Positions 13,193-27,012 of a DNA stretch of 64,000 bases are shown here, piece by piece (the stretch's first letter is position 1; every line of letters starts with the position of its first letter). Both the position numbers and the translations under genes were made by a program. Source of the DNA: Phoebastria nigripes (taxonomy: Eukaryota; Chordata; Aves; Procellariiformes; Diomedeidae). Location: assembly GCA_035582835.1 (NCBI GenBank), contig JAYKAV010001300.1, positions 855,650-919,649 of the forward strand, written 5' to 3'. A model generated the notes under the pieces. That model saw nothing but the letters and a program-made list of their open reading frames with translations. It had not been told where the DNA came from and did no database searches.

Positions 13193-15967
13193 AGTTAGCA
13201 GTGTCTCACAGTAAGCAACTGCCTAAAAAAGAAATATACTGCAAAAGAGTATGCACTGTGAAAAGCCGAAATGTAGCATTCTACCAAGAATAGGCTGATT
13301 TAATTTTAAATATGTATTCTTTAAATGGCTAATGTGCTTAAAATGTAGAGAATCAGATATCAAAGGCAGTTCAAAGCAGAAGAGCAGTCAGTAAGAAAAA
13401 TGAACAAAAAGAAGACAAAGTGACAAAAGAAATAAGGAAAGATCATTGATTTCCTGGAAAAAAGGATAAAAACTAATAATTTTTCACATGCTATCGTATA
13501 ACATGGTAATTTATCCAGAATATAATTCTACTGACATTTGACTGTGACTTGGTACCAGATGAGTTCTTACAGCTCAAAGCTGTCTGGGGCAGGTTTTGAG
13601 GGTGGTTACAGACCTGTTTGTTGTACCATCTACATGACATTATGGCCTAGGCTAGGATAGTCAGTGATGCGGTTTCTTGAGGTTGTCAGTGCAACTTTAG
13701 GAAGTCTGGGTTTCATTATTGCTAGAGGAAGGGCAATGGCCTCCCTGCCAAGGAGGCACCCACCAAATCATGAATTATAACGTCAGTCCTGTATGTATTG
13801 AAAAAACATGGAAAAGTAAAAGCTGTTAGTACTCTTGTACCCATGCCACTGGTAGACATGAGACTTAAATTTTTCAAAAATTAGTCTCCTTCTCAGTACA
13901 GAGCATTAACCTTCAAAATCTAATTTATTGGCAGCAATAATAGAATTTAAATAGTAAAACGAGTGCCCATGCTCTCTCCCTTTCCCCGCCTTCCTTTGAA
14001 ATGCAGATTTCTCTATCTCTAGGCAAGGCCAGGAAGGACAGAAGGTAAAGTGGCCAGCATGACCTACTACGGGAATATGCAGCACTCAAGACATGAGTAA
14101 CNATGTATTTAGCTGTATCTCATTAAGCATCCAGCAGATGATCAGCAACAACTGATCAAGGCAGAGGCAGAGTAACCCTCTTGCCTGGTTTTGCTTGGAA
14201 GTTGTTAGCGTAACCATTGTCTGCATCCTCTTCCCTCAACACATTCCATCGAATGTGGCAAAACTATGTTCTGTATGAGAATGCAAGAGTGCATGAAAGC
14301 CGGGATAATTTTAGGGTGATCTTAGAATACTCAAAAGGATTTCTGTCTTAACGGGTGGAGGGAGGGGAAGCTGGCTTTAGTTCCTGTTGGAGATCTTGTA
14401 TGCTATGTTTCATTCCAAGGTAAGAAATTATAGGTATCAGAATGTCTAGGTAGCACCTACACACCTCAAAGATTTTGTTTGGCTTTTCTAGAAAAATAAG
14501 AAGGCTGTATTTCTTGTCAAACTCTAGGTCCTTTTGATACATGCCTTCCCTCTACAGTCTATCCTTTTCCCATCCTTCTTTCCTTCCAGCTTCTGCATCT
14601 TCGTATTTTCATCCTCCTTATCTCAACTGTGTTTGCAAGCAGCTGGCTCTTTGCACTCAGGCCCTTCCTAATTGCGGTCCCTTTTTCTCTCCTGGTCCTC
14701 TTATGCAAAAAGAAATATTTCTGTAACATGTGTGCTTATGCAGTCAAGAATTTCTCCATTGGCACGCCATCCAATGACCTCATTCTTGTCCAAATGGGGA
14801 GACAGTGTCCTCTGAAGGGGACGGGGAGGCCACCCGGGTGCTTAGATCGCTATTTGCACCTTGTTATCTAGCTTGGGGTGCTGCCAGACATTCCTGCACG
14901 GGCAGATTTGCAAGCTGCCTACAAGCTCTTGTGAAGACCTTGTCTGGATGGGAAGGGAGAATGGATGTAGAAGTCCTTGTTGATGATATAGCAATGTGGA
15001 TGTAGCTGTTTTACCTCCTATCATTTTCAGCTTAATTAAAATGTAAGTACCCTGGACCTAGAGGTTCAGCACAGGAACTGAAGAGACATCTCCGAGGAGA
15101 ATCCTACATAGCCAGCCAGTAAAGTTCACATGGGATTATGCTTTCTTTTAGCTTTCTAAGAACATAAAAAAAAAAAATATGTAATGTTCAATCAGTAACT
15201 GAGGTGGTTTTTAGAATAGTGATTCCTATAAACTGAGATCAGAGAGGAAGACATTACAGAACTGCAGAAATAAGGAGTTTTGGAACCATCGATAAGTAAT
15301 TTACAACCAGGGTAATTTTTGTTATGGCAGAACATCCCCAGGTAACGGGAAAAATTAGGCAATTACCCGAAATCCTATGAACCCACTGTTTTGTTTAATA
15401 AACAGAAGCCAAGCTTTTAACAGATGAAGAGGATTGTCTTGTACAGATCAGGACTTAACATTTCTAAACATAAACAAACCTCTTTTTACTCAATATAAAA
15501 CCACTTCAAACCTGCTCAAAATCCCAATAATCTCAGTTTATGCGTGGCAGCAACTATCTTTAGGAAGGTACTGGACCTGCCTCCATCTCTGAAGCATATT
15601 TTTATTGCTTCCATCACTTCTCAAGCCTCAGAGTTCTCCTGCTTCAAGTCTGAATATTTATTATGTCAGGTTGAAGTCTGCCAGTAACCAAAAAGCAGAA
15701 CTATCAATTCCAGCCCTCCTTTCCTAGCAAAGACGTTGATATTATGAGGGCTTTGGTCTTGTGAAAAACAATGGAAAAAGTCTTGTGAAATGTGTGGAAT
15801 ACATTGTGGTTAAAAATAGCATCTGCAATAATTCCATGGCAAGACTAAAAGTGACTTTCTTACTGTGTGGAGGATGCTAAATAAGACTTTTTAAATGGTA
15901 TCTTGTGCTAAGATAATTATGGGAAAAAACCAGCTTTACATGAATCTGACAGCTGTTTTAAAAGCTC

Positions 15968-16200
15968 AACTGGCAGCACCATTTGCTGTAGTGCAGAAGA
16001 CCTAGGTTCAGAATCACACACACAAATTTTTGTCTTCTCAAAAGCCAGCAGGAACTGGAGGTGGCGTAAAGAAAATGACAGCCTTACTGCAAAGGCAAGC
16101 AGAAATCAATCTGTGATCTTTAGCTGAGTTTCTGTTTCCTGTATAAAAGGGGCAAGGAGTTAGAAGTAGATAATACTTCCCAGAATGGCTTGATGTCCAT
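15968..16200 (+). repeat. Probable MIR (tRNA-derived SINE) fossil
   Basis: The order of words matches a MIR element in plus orientation: a tRNA-like segment with GACCTAGGTTCAGAATC (B-box-like), then after diverged sequence GTGATCTTTAGCTGAG, GTTTCTGTTTCCTGTATAAA, and AGATAATACTTCCCAG. In the family these correspond to the 'gtgaccttgggc...cagtttcctcatctgtaaaatggg...ataatacctacc' tail. Strongly diverged, as expected of a repeat predating the bird-mammal split. Boundaries are approximate. Confidence 0.45.
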
Positions 16201-17544
16201 AGTCGGATGAGAATTCTCTTTTTCTTTAAATTTACAGTGGCTGCATCGGATGTGCCAGAAAATGATGGATCAGTACAGTCCTATAAATCCCAAACACATA
16301 TCTAGTAAACCTTTCTAAAATAACTTACAAAACAGCCTTCCAGGAGAAGAAAATTCCACAATAATGACAGCACACTGACAGTGCAATAAAGAGGAATTCA
16401 TTATTCTGACTGCAGGGGTTGACAATGACCAGAGGGCAAATGCATAAAATAGGAAGGAAGAGCCTATGCTCAAATGTCAAAAACTCCCTGCCGCAAATGA
16501 AAGAAAGAAATATGCTCAAAATGTGTTTACTCTGTATAGGCATAATAATAGTAATAAAAAAGATAATTTATCTGACCACAATAAATATTTCTGAGCTTGA
16601 AGCTGACGATGCAGCATTACATAATATCATCTGTGTATAAATAAATGAGTCCTTTCAAATGTTCATTGCCATGAAATTAGAAGAAATCTTTGCCATCTAA
16701 TGGTGAAGAAGGTGGCAGCAAAAATGAAAATGAACAGTAAGTGAAGGGTTAAATACGTAGGATGGTTGTCTTTGTGAGTAATTTTTGCTGACAATTTTTA
16801 AGCTACCATTCAATTCTATAAACAAATCTGATTATTATCATTATTTCTTTTATTACCTAAAGAGGATAATATCACAAGTACTACTACTTTTGTAAGAAAT
16901 TAATTTTGCAGGCATAAATTGCACCCTCAAACAAGATCTCAATCCCACAAAGGAACAGCAATAAATTGAAAGCCCAGCTGTTTTTCTGAAGTTATTTAGT
17001 TCTAAACAAAACTTCCTATGCAGTCTGTCTGCTTTTTATTTTTAGTTCTTCCTTCTTTGTTATTGAATGCTTTTGTAAGAAAGAAGGATTTTTGTTCTGA
17101 GTTTTTCTTCCCCTGGTATTTCCTATATGGATTTACAATCCTCTGATAGCTTGTATGAAGAGGATTAGAACATGTCATCACTAATTGCAGAGGAGGATTT
17201 AAAGCAGCGCTGGGCAGGAGAAGCAGAAAGATGAGATTGCCCAGCCTGTCTTGATTCAGACTGCATGGATGCTTTGCTTCTACCTCTGCTGCTCCAGGAA
17301 GTTAGCCTGGCTTCCACATCTGTCCTCATCTTATGGCAAGGGAAAGTTGGTTTTTGATGATGAAAGACTAACTTTTCTGCTGAAAGACTGATTTCTCTAT
17401 TGTACGTTGTTCCTAAAGAGCCATTGCTACCATGAGGACTACACACAATTAGTTGGTTCGCAAAAGCACAAGGGAAGGAGCAGTTGCAAAGAGAAATCAC
17501 TTCTAAACTTCAAAAAATGCCAGATTTCAGTTGTGGGATTATAT

Positions 17545-17700
17545 CTTCCTCCACAATTTTTTTGTTTTTTCTGTTAGACTGTAAACTTCTGAGTACTGTC
17601 ATTGTATCTTCACATATTCCATCCAAGTGCTTCCTGTGGGTGTGGAAATTGTAATGGTAACGTACGCAAGCCCTAACTATCTGCAAACATTACTGTTACT
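17545..17700 (+). repeat. Probable ancient L2/CORE-type repeat 3' end
   Basis: TTAGACTGTAAACTTCTGAG followed by ACTGTCATTGTATCTTCA resembles the well-known old repeat 3' region 'agactgtaagctcctgagggcagggactgtgtctt'. The rest is too diverged to place. Recognition is by memory, without alignment. Confidence 0.4.
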
Positions 17701-20700
17701 TAGTGTCAAGAACGGGTAGCAATTTGACTAATAAGCTTAAGGAATTATATAACTTAAGTAGCAATTGAACAAAATTATGCCAGCGTGCATTTCCCCCTCT
17801 TTTGCTTCAGGATGAATCAATTATGAAACACAAATCAAAGTAATGGGTACACGTTTATAACAATGTAGGGTCCCAGGCATTGATTAACCATGACTGAGAG
17901 AACTTTCTATCATAAAGAACCTAAAAGCTCCCATGTGAGGCCATGGGCTACTGGGAAGGACACTTCGTATTAGCCCTAGCGTTCTTTGATGGGTTGAAGT
18001 CTAAGGAGATAAGACAAAATAAACAAGGCTAAGTAGTCAGAGTTGCTCTGCACTTCTCTGTATGGATCGTTCCTCAGTAAATTGCGTAAGTTAAAGGAAA
18101 GAAGTTAACATAGATGCCCTTTCATCTGCTTTTAAAAAAGATTCTTTTCTTTCAAAGCCTACTTTCTTCAGGCCTTGCAACAAGACAAAAAAGTGGCTCA
18201 GCAGTTTCAAAAAAAGGCAAAACTGAGCCAGAGGGAATTTAATTATCTTCAGACATCTAATGAAAACCACACAGTTTTGTCGCAATTTTCAGGAATTATC
18301 TGTCAAACCTTGACAGATCAGGAAACTGAAAAGGATAATTTCTTGATTGAGACTCAAAAAGACCTTGAACTTCATTTTCAAGGAGAAAGGATGTTTTTTA
18401 ATTAATAAAGATAAGGAAATATGCAGTAAAACTACCTCCTTGTCTAACCTATCAACAAAGTTGTAACCAGAGTTCCACATCTCTGTCCCTCCCATGCCAA
18501 ATTTTGGGCTTTCATTTTGGGGGATGAAAACCTTTTTTTCTAAGTCATTTAGAAAAAACCCTGTGATTTAGTTAAGGAAAGAATTAAATGCCTCAGTCTC
18601 CTCAGAATTAAAGGAAAATAACAGTTTCAGTTATGTTAAATAGACTTGTTGATGTAACATGCTGGTTCTTGGTCATTGAACTCATGATGTACCCCACTAT
18701 CTCTCTGTGAAAGCTGTGTTACTAAAATGACTTAGTTTTTTTGTCATTTAATCACTCAATCAGGACACTTCTAGTGAGGAAAAGCAGGAATTAACAGAAG
18801 ACAGGGCCTAGGATTTTAAAATTTATATGCTGTTTCTTGACTGGTATAACAGGTAGACTAAGTATGTTGAATGTCTTAGAGAGCGATGTCTTACATATTA
18901 AAAGGGTGTATCTTTAAAGCAGGCAGCATTTTAGTCCTATATAATACTCTCTTACCAAAGCGATCATATAGCTCAAACTTTCCTGAAACGGTGACTCTGT
19001 TTTAATGTGTAGCAGTTGGTGATGTAGGGCTTAATATAGACTTGTTCTTGGAAAAAGAAAGGAAATCTTGCTGTAAACTTTATCAGTGGCTTGGCAACTG
19101 ATTGGGAGACAGACAGCATTTCTGTTGGTTCATCTTTACTGTTGGAGTTTGGGGTACTGGACACCACGTCGTCTTACAGAAACCTGCTCAGATTATTTAA
19201 CTCCTTTCTTCCCAGTGCAGGTGCTGCTGTCCAAATAGCTTTTGGGGAAAAATTCCTGTGTGGGGCATAGAAATGGTGATGGATATAGCTGGGGCCCGCT
19301 AAAGGTACTGATTATATTTTTCTTCCAGAGAAACCAAATAAACAGCCTGTAGACCTAGCATAAATGTTCTTGGTAGAAGCGTTTCTATTATCTTTCACTG
19401 CTTTGGATTGCTTTTTTTGTAAGTATTTTTTGAAGACAAATGGCTTCAGCCAGCCTGGGCGTGGAATATTTCCATCGTTCTTTGATCTGTTTTTCAGCAA
19501 TGCTGGGTTGGCATTGGAGCAAACGTCGAGAGCTGCTGGCAGGGAGGCGCAGGGATGAGTACGCGAGCAGGATGTGACCGGAGTGAAAGCTCCCCCTCAG
19601 CCAAAGCAATTTCTCACCAGAGTTTCCTCAAAGTTGCAAGAACGTACCAGAAAGAATCACCTCCGCAACTCATACAGCTTAACAGAAAATGGATATTTGT
19701 AAGGGCAAGTACTGTTGTAAAAGGAAGATAAGATATGATTTGGGCAACCTAAGAATCTCAACTTCTACTCAATATTTTCAAAATTGACTGGTGTTTGTGG
19801 GGCCCTGATGAACACAGCTCCAAAGGATGCCACTTTCAGAGGTACCTTTTGAAACAGTTTTATTTAATGGTGATGTGCAGTCAAAGAATTGCTCTCCATT
19901 CTGCTAAACTACATTTTGTTTCAGGACTCCAATGTGAAGCCATACCCAAAAGCTGCAGCAGTTTAGAAAAATTAGCCAGCAGCCTGGCTGAGCTTACATC
20001 TCAAGCACATTGTTTTAATATGCAGTGATAGATCACTTCTTAACTTTCTGCATAAAGGGTGTTTTCTTGTTGATGTATTTGAGAACATTGTAGAGANGTT
20101 TGTAATTAAATATGGAAAAAGTAGGACTTCTTTTATGAAGAGATTAATTTTTAATGCTACTGAAATCAGGGAATTTTGAAAATATCGTGCATTGGTTATT
20201 TTTGCTTTGTACCTGAAAGCTGCACAAAAGTAATTGCATTTCTCTCTAAAAGACAGTGAAGTGAGAAATAGCCAGCTTTCTTTTACATTGAGGATAGAAA
20301 ATTTATCAAATAGAGAGACTACAGATTTAGGTAAAGATGTCTGGATTTTGCCTGAATTAAAATATATTCAAGGATGAGCTTTCCAAGGTCTTTTCACCTA
20401 ATCGTGTACTAAATCACATCCTTCTATCCATTAAAAGTGCCTGTGCTTCACAGTATGGTTTAGTTTAAAAAATGATGTGTTAGAGCTCAAAAAACATGCA
20501 GTTCAGTGTGTAGTGCCAAATATATAAAATGCCCTCCTTTTCCTTGTCCTTTTCCAACCCAGGGTGGCCAGCTTAGCGTTCTGCCTGTTTTTGATTAAAG
20601 ATGAGGTACAAATCTGATCCGGCATGGTAATTACTATATGCCAGTGTAAGTCACAGACCATTGCTGCTATTATTTATTCTCAGACAAAAACATTCATCCC

Positions 20701-23700
20701 CCCAACCTCCAACTACAGGCTGCAAATTCTTAATGGCTAGCCTTTTGCTATGAGTAAAAACTACATTATTTCTCATTTGCTCCAGTTGCTGTGGGCCACC
20801 TCACCTGTGACAGCCGAGATAGCTGCACTATCTATTGTCCATTCTCTGTGGAAAGATTTGAAATTTTCCAATGCTCTCTTTCACTATGGATCAGAAACCA
20901 GATAACTTTTTAATATTAGGGATGGTCACTTGCACCTCATCCAGTTTCTCCCTACTTAAATAAATGCACACACACACTCATCAGATCAGTCTCTCTAGAG
21001 CAATTTGCTTTTTTCCTTCTTAGAGTAGGTGGGGGTATCTATGCACACTTGAGCCTATATTGGCAAATTCCAAGAAAAAATGGATGGTAGACCAAGGAGT
21101 TTATTAAATGTCTTTTCTGAAGATTTTCCCCACTGTGAAAAAAGCTATGTTTACCTCATTTTATACAAAACCAGAGGCTAACATTGGAATGGAAGTCTAC
21201 ACATAAGCAAAAAAAACAAAACAGCCCTCAGCCCCCCAACTTTTTCTCCCAGAGCTGTTTAATGTAGGAAAAAGTTGACTGCACAAAGCTACTCCATCGT
21301 GAAGTAATGAGTCACTGCCTCCAATCTGTACTTCTTAGGTTCAGGCTGACGCATTTGCAGCTGAACTTTCTAGTCTTGCCAGTTCTCTGGAGCAGATGTA
21401 TATTACAGAAAAGTTGGGAATTTCAAGATAAATCTCACCAACTTACCATGTATAACGCATCTGAGAAACTAAGCATCTAACAATCGGGAAAGGGAGGAGA
21501 AGGAGGGAGATACTGATCAGACTACAAGACCTGCAGAAGTGCTTTCACGTTGTTAGAAACTTCTAGGACCTAAAACTTACTAATATTTAAATATTTGCCT
21601 TGAAGAAGCTACATGCTGTAAGTAGTAACAATGGGTTAAAGTCTTTTTTTAAAGTGAGTAAATCTGTTGATTTGTTAATGGAAGAATCCACACAATCTGT
21701 CACAAAGTGGTAGATCTTCTTCAAAGTAGACAAATATAATGCTAATGACATGACATTTTGTGCCATATCTTACTAATGAATAAAACATTAGGTAAGCAAG
21801 GAGAGGTCAAAGAAGGACCAGAGGCTTGAATGAGGCATGCATTTTTAGTGGAGGGGATAGAGGTAGGCAAAGCTACCATAATTAACCATAATTGAAACAG
21901 GATTTTTCACTCCTTTCCATCACATGGAAAACAAATTTTTCATCATCATCAGTGTCCCTTTACATTACAAATGGCAGGAACTTACAGGTAGCAGGAAAAT
22001 CGGTCTTCAAAATCTGAACATCTTAAAATGGAAAAAATGCAATTGATTTTAAGTACAGAGTTTTCATGCAGAAGATTAGCTAAATCAATTTCATACTGAA
22101 AATATGTAAGTGCCCATAGAGCATTTTGTTTGGGAGTAAGAGAATATTTTCTTTTATATTTTTTATGAGGATTCTATTGCATTCACTCCACCATAAATTT
22201 TCCACTATTGTTTATAGACAGTTCAAGAATTTGAAGCCAAGACTTGATGCTGCAAAATTTCAGATAAAAGCTGTGAGGTAAGAGGGTAATATGCAGAACA
22301 TCTCAGAGTTTCATATTCAGATTCCCACAGAGAAAAAACATCTTTAAGAAAACTGGATGTATAATGAAAGGGCAAAGAAGTGTTTCATCTCATTATTTTC
22401 CTCTCTTAAATCTCAGGCTCATACCCTCCCCCTTGGCTTCTGAAGACACAACTGCTTACTTGTCAATCACAAGTAATGCTTCCCTTTCTCAAGCACCTTT
22501 CCCCCACCTCTTAAAATAGTTTCCAGTGTTGGAGCATGGTACTTCTTAGGCCAGAAGTAGTAAGGTCTAACCAAATGTCACATTATCCTGACTGGAGGGT
22601 TAAGGAAGGACTGCAAGCCTGGCTAGTCAGGAGGAAAATAGCAGTCTTGCAATAGCAAGTCCCCTAAGCAAGGAAATTTAAACAGGAATGATCCTAGGGT
22701 TTTAAGACAGGCCCTGTTGTTTGAAGCCTCTTTTAGCCAACGTGGCACCTGTCAAGGCTTGGACACCTGGCTGTGTGTTTTCAGAAATGTGTGACCTGGT
22801 AGCTGCTGTTGCTGTATCTCGCCTCATGCGATGCAAAGCAGGTCTGACACTGGCCCCAGGGTGGTTCCTGTGAAGACTGGGACTGCTCTGGGACTGCTCC
22901 TAGCAAGTGCTGTCATCTCCATCTCTGACAGCATCTGATCTGCTTGTAGGGACTGTAACATGAAGCAGACCAGCCAAAATGCGCCCGTGGCAGGCCTTAT
23001 TTGCCTAGGAAGGAGTGAAGTGAGCCAAGATCCTCCCCTACTACTGGGCTTGTTCTGCTCGAGCTGCTTCGCCAGGGCAAGAGGCACAACAAAGAGGGCA
23101 CAGCAATGCAGCGGTGGAAGACTGCTGGACAGGGGTATCCTGCTAGCCCTCAGCTTAACCATAACCTTAAGATTATGGAGGATTCTGCAGGACAAGAAGA
23201 GTTTGGATGAGGAATGGTGAAGATGAGACAAATGGCTTGTAACTAGCCATGGACTGCTACGCATGTTGCTGAGGATGTGGTTAATGCTAGTATTGGGTTT
23301 ATGATTTGTGCCTAAAGAGCCCGAGGAAGTAGGTTCATTCCTAAATACCAGAGGACCCACATGGCTAGATGAAGGCTAGTGCCAGGGAGGGTTTATGCTG
23401 TGCGAAAGGTCTCTGCAGTGGCTAATGCCTTGGTACTGGAGACAGTAACACCTGAGACAATACGCTCAAGGTTTGTCAGTGGGGGAGACAAAGTTGAAAC
23501 CTTTGATCCCAAGGATGAGGGTCAGGTCTGGCCAAGACATGGGAGAGGGAGGCAGAGGGAAGGATAGTGGTGGGGCAGGGAGGAAGGTGGGGTGGGGAGA
23601 GTCACATTTGCTGCTCTGGCTGTTGCATGGGAAATAGGAGAGAGGACAGTGATTCCCTGCATGTTGTGACTCTGCACTGCTGTGGCAGCCAGATGGGATT

Positions 23701-24603
23701 TACGGGGCTCCAGCACTGGCAGACTTGGAAGCTGAGCATATAACTCGTAATGCCAACTTAGTGAATGCCTATAGCTGATGCTGATCTGAAGACTAAGATT
23801 TATTGCTGGATGCTGCAGGACCTTTAGGACTTCTGGTGACAAAACCCACTGGCATATGGGTGCTTTTGCAGGAGGAAGATGTCACTGCACTCTGGTTTAG
23901 GCTGCACTTCAGGCAAAGATTACAGTTAAGGAGCTTGGCAACAGGGTTTCAATAATTATGTTTATTTTTGCCTCCTAACAGGCCTGCATGGCAGGTTAAG
24001 GAAAGGGTTGATGATAAAATAGAGCAGCTGGCTCCAGCTAAGCAGGAAGGATTGGGAGGAGGGTGGGTGCAAGCAGGGGTGAAGGCTGGCTGCTGCCAGT
24101 AAGAGCAGAGCTGTCAAGGAAGGCTGCTAGGAGTGGGGAGAGAAAAAGATGAGTGGAAGAAGGAATGGTGAGGGAGAAAATTGTGAGGGAAGAGACAAAA
24201 GCCAGATGCAATTTCCTAGGGCTTCCCTTTTCATCTCTGTCCTCCTTCCGGTCTTCTGGGTACACCCTGACTTAAAGCACGCCCTCTCAAAAACTGAGCA
24301 CATTACAAGCTACAGCTTTCCCTTATGTTTACAGTAAATGACCTGATGCCTGCTTAAGTGACCTGGCCACCTTTAGCATCGAGGTCACTGCAGCCTCTTT
24401 TTCTCCTGTGCTTTTTAGCAGAAGACAAGACATAGCTGACTTTTTTTTAGAGGGGGCTTTTGTTCTGAGTGTTTTAAGTAAATACTTTTATATTGTGTGT
24501 CTTCAAATCTCTGGATATTAGTCCCCATCATTCACAAGAACAGGAATAGTGTGTTAAAGAAGTATCCAGCTACTGTAGATCACAAAGAAAATGTGTAAAG
24601 GGC

Positions 24604-25639
24604 TATTATATGTATATATCTATATCTATATCTATGTATATATTTGTATATAGGTGAAGGAGTGAAGCACCAAGAGTAGCCAGCTCTCAATAAAGAGTTG
24701 CTTCTGGGTTGAGTAAAAGGAGAAGCAAGATACTGACTGTGAGGGTGACATGATACTGCAACTTGAAAACTAATTAAGGAAAGAAGAGAATTTAAATAAC
24801 ATTTGGATGCAACAGCAGGAAACACAAGGAACAGGTGCGTAACAAGATTTCTTTTGACTGTTTAACCTCTTCATTAATGCCAAAACCCAAACTCTGTCAG
24901 GCTTTGGCTCTACATAGTTTCTGTAGTTGTACTTTTGGCTGTTTCATGCCTCAGAGCATTTCTTCTGCTGTTCATTTGCCTTTGCCTCTGCCTCTAAGTA
25001 CTTTTGATCTCCATTGTACGTGTCGCTTTCTGTTCAGGAGTCAGTAGGATGACATGGCTGTGAATAGGGCCCAGCATTCGTTACTCTGCTCTGCAGGTTC
25101 ACTAGAGCATCTGCAGAAGAGATCTCCTTACAAAACTGGATGAAATTTGTTGCCTAAGACCTAGAAACCAGGGTTTCTTTATGATAATTGTAAAATATAA
25201 AAGCATAAATAAGTGTTTTACAATGTTTCAGATATTGGTATAGTCTGGAGGGATATCTGTTAATAGAACAGGTCTCTCACTGCTGACACCCTGCTGGGTG
25301 ACTGGGACTACATGGTACTGAAGTGGCTTTACATCTTCGAAGAAGTTCCTGGTTTAAATGACCTTTTAGCAAAGAGCTCTTTCTCTCTAACATCTTATAT
25401 TCTGTTTCCCACTGTTTCTTAAATTTAGCAAGTGAAAAGAAACTAAGGTGACATCTGTTTTAACAGTCACCTTTTAATGGTATGAGTGTTTACTTCTGTC
25501 ATGATTTTAAAAAGTTTCTTCCTGAATTTCTTTGAAGGGTTCAGGGTTTGAAGAGAAGAAATTATTATAAGATTATCCCTGTAAAAGCATGCTTTCTTTA
25601 GGATGGGGTTTCAGCAACTTTGGACAACAGACAGAATCA
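24604..25639. other. Non-coding sequence, no gene recognised
   Basis: AT-rich sequence after the tetranucleotide-like microsatellite. Open frames of 60-81 codons on both strands carry no recognisable domain. Confidence 0.55.
24605..24652. repeat. Imperfect TATC/TA microsatellite
   Basis: Alternating TATATC, TATATC, TATCTATG and TA units over about 48 bases. A minus-strand open frame reading Tyr-Arg-Tyr-Arg through it is an artefact of the repeat. Confidence 0.85.
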
Positions 25640-25740
25640 GTATTTGATGTCAGATTTTGCCTGTGTGAACCTCCCCTCTCCTCCCACACCCATTTAGACC
25701 TCTTCATGGCAGGGACTTTTGCATATGCAACTCTTTAGAC
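25640..25740 (+). repeat. Possible ancient L2-type repeat 3' end
   Basis: TTTAGACCTCTTCATGGCAG followed by GGACTTTTGCATATGCAA resembles the old repeat motif 'agactgtaagctcttcggggcagggact'. Weak and diverged; it could be chance in pyrimidine-rich DNA. Confidence 0.3.
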
Positions 25741-26336
25741 TTGTTTTCACAGAAACTTATCCCATTAGCTGCTGCTTCTTTTTGTTCTTATTATTCTTCC
25801 CTCTCCTCTTCCTCATTGCTTTCCACCCAGTGTGCAGTCCGACCTGCTGGCTGATGTTCTTCTTCCAACAAATTAGTGTTTTTGACACTAGGATCTTTTT
25901 ACTTCCCCCTCTTTTTTTTCTTTTTGCATAATTACCTTTTTTTTTCTGCACATGCTGTTCAAACCTCTTTAATAACCTCTTCTCCAAATAAACTGATTCA
26001 TCTTCTCACCCCATTCCAATATATGTATATATGAGAACTATCTCCTGTACCTTGCTCTCCCCTCCGTGACCAGCCTGTCTGTCCAAAGAAGGGTTAGATT
26101 CCCTGTCAGGACATTGAGTGCATCAGCACACTCCACAGCCTCTCACTTTGAGGGGTTTGGCTGGCTGGGCTCAGGGCTGTGACATTCGTTGTCAGCTCTT
26201 TTTTACTTGCTGGATGTTAGCTCCAGGGCTGCTGGTGGCTCAAATTCCCCTAACAAAGATTCTGCTTAATCTCATTCCCTACTGTTACCATCGATTATGA
26301 TCTGTAGATATTTCATTCTCATTTTCCAAATTCCTC

Positions 26337-26356
26337 TTTTTTTTTTTTTTTTTTTT
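26337..26356. repeat. Poly-T tract, 20 bases
   Basis: Uninterrupted run of 20 T. No adjacent retroposon body is recognised. Confidence 0.9.
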
Positions 26357-26997
26357 CTGATGACAAAGCACCAGGAACACACTTGCAGTGTGCAGGGACC
26401 ATGCCGACCTCCAGGATGTGGCTGTTGAAAGGGGAAAGTACAATTCAGAGCTGAAGGACCCATCACTAGGTAGCTTCCCTCAGTCTCTAGCTTGAACACA
26501 TTTTGTGATCTGAACTCAAAAGTGACCAGCAACATATAGACACAGGAGATCCATTGGGTAACATGGTCCAAATCCTTACAGCAGTTTGTTTAAAACCAGT
26601 GTTTTGGACTCCATTGCTAAAATCCTAGGAAGTATGAAAAACTGGTTGAGTGTATCTGCAGGATACAAGAGACTGTGTGGATCCTGATAGCTTCCTACCT
26701 GGCAGGGTGGGTTTTAAGGTGCTTAGATGTGACAGTGATTCAATCCATTATGCAGACAGATGCTTTATAGACCTATGTTACACCATTTCTCACCCTAGAG
26801 AGTTGCTTCCTGTACGACACTTCATCTTTTATGATCTTAATTAATACTAATTGGTATATGATTGCCTCTAAAAATACTATCCTGTGAGGAAAGCCAATCC
26901 CTGATGTTACAGGGATTGTATTTATGAGAAATCATAATGTACTACAGCCCTATGTAAATTATTAAATAGGTTATCTTCCTCTGTTTTGAATTATGTA

Positions 26998-27012
26998 TAT
27001 CTATCTATCTAT
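26998..27012. repeat. Short TATC microsatellite
   Basis: Three complete TATC units and a partial fourth. Too short to be more than a simple repeat seed. Confidence 0.85.

Larger units (their letters stand above)
13193..24603. other. Non-coding sequence, no gene recognised
   Basis: Mixed composition: AT-rich to about 22.7 kb, then more GC-rich and purine-rich to about 24.3 kb. The longest open frame outside the CR1 lies here (178 codons, minus strand 22824-23360), but it shows no domain and overlaps an open frame on the other strand. A 76-codon plus-strand frame beginning at 18175 directly follows a splice-acceptor-like CTTTCTTCAG. A 111-codon minus-strand frame lies at 17165-17500. None is recognised. 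Confidence 0.5.
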
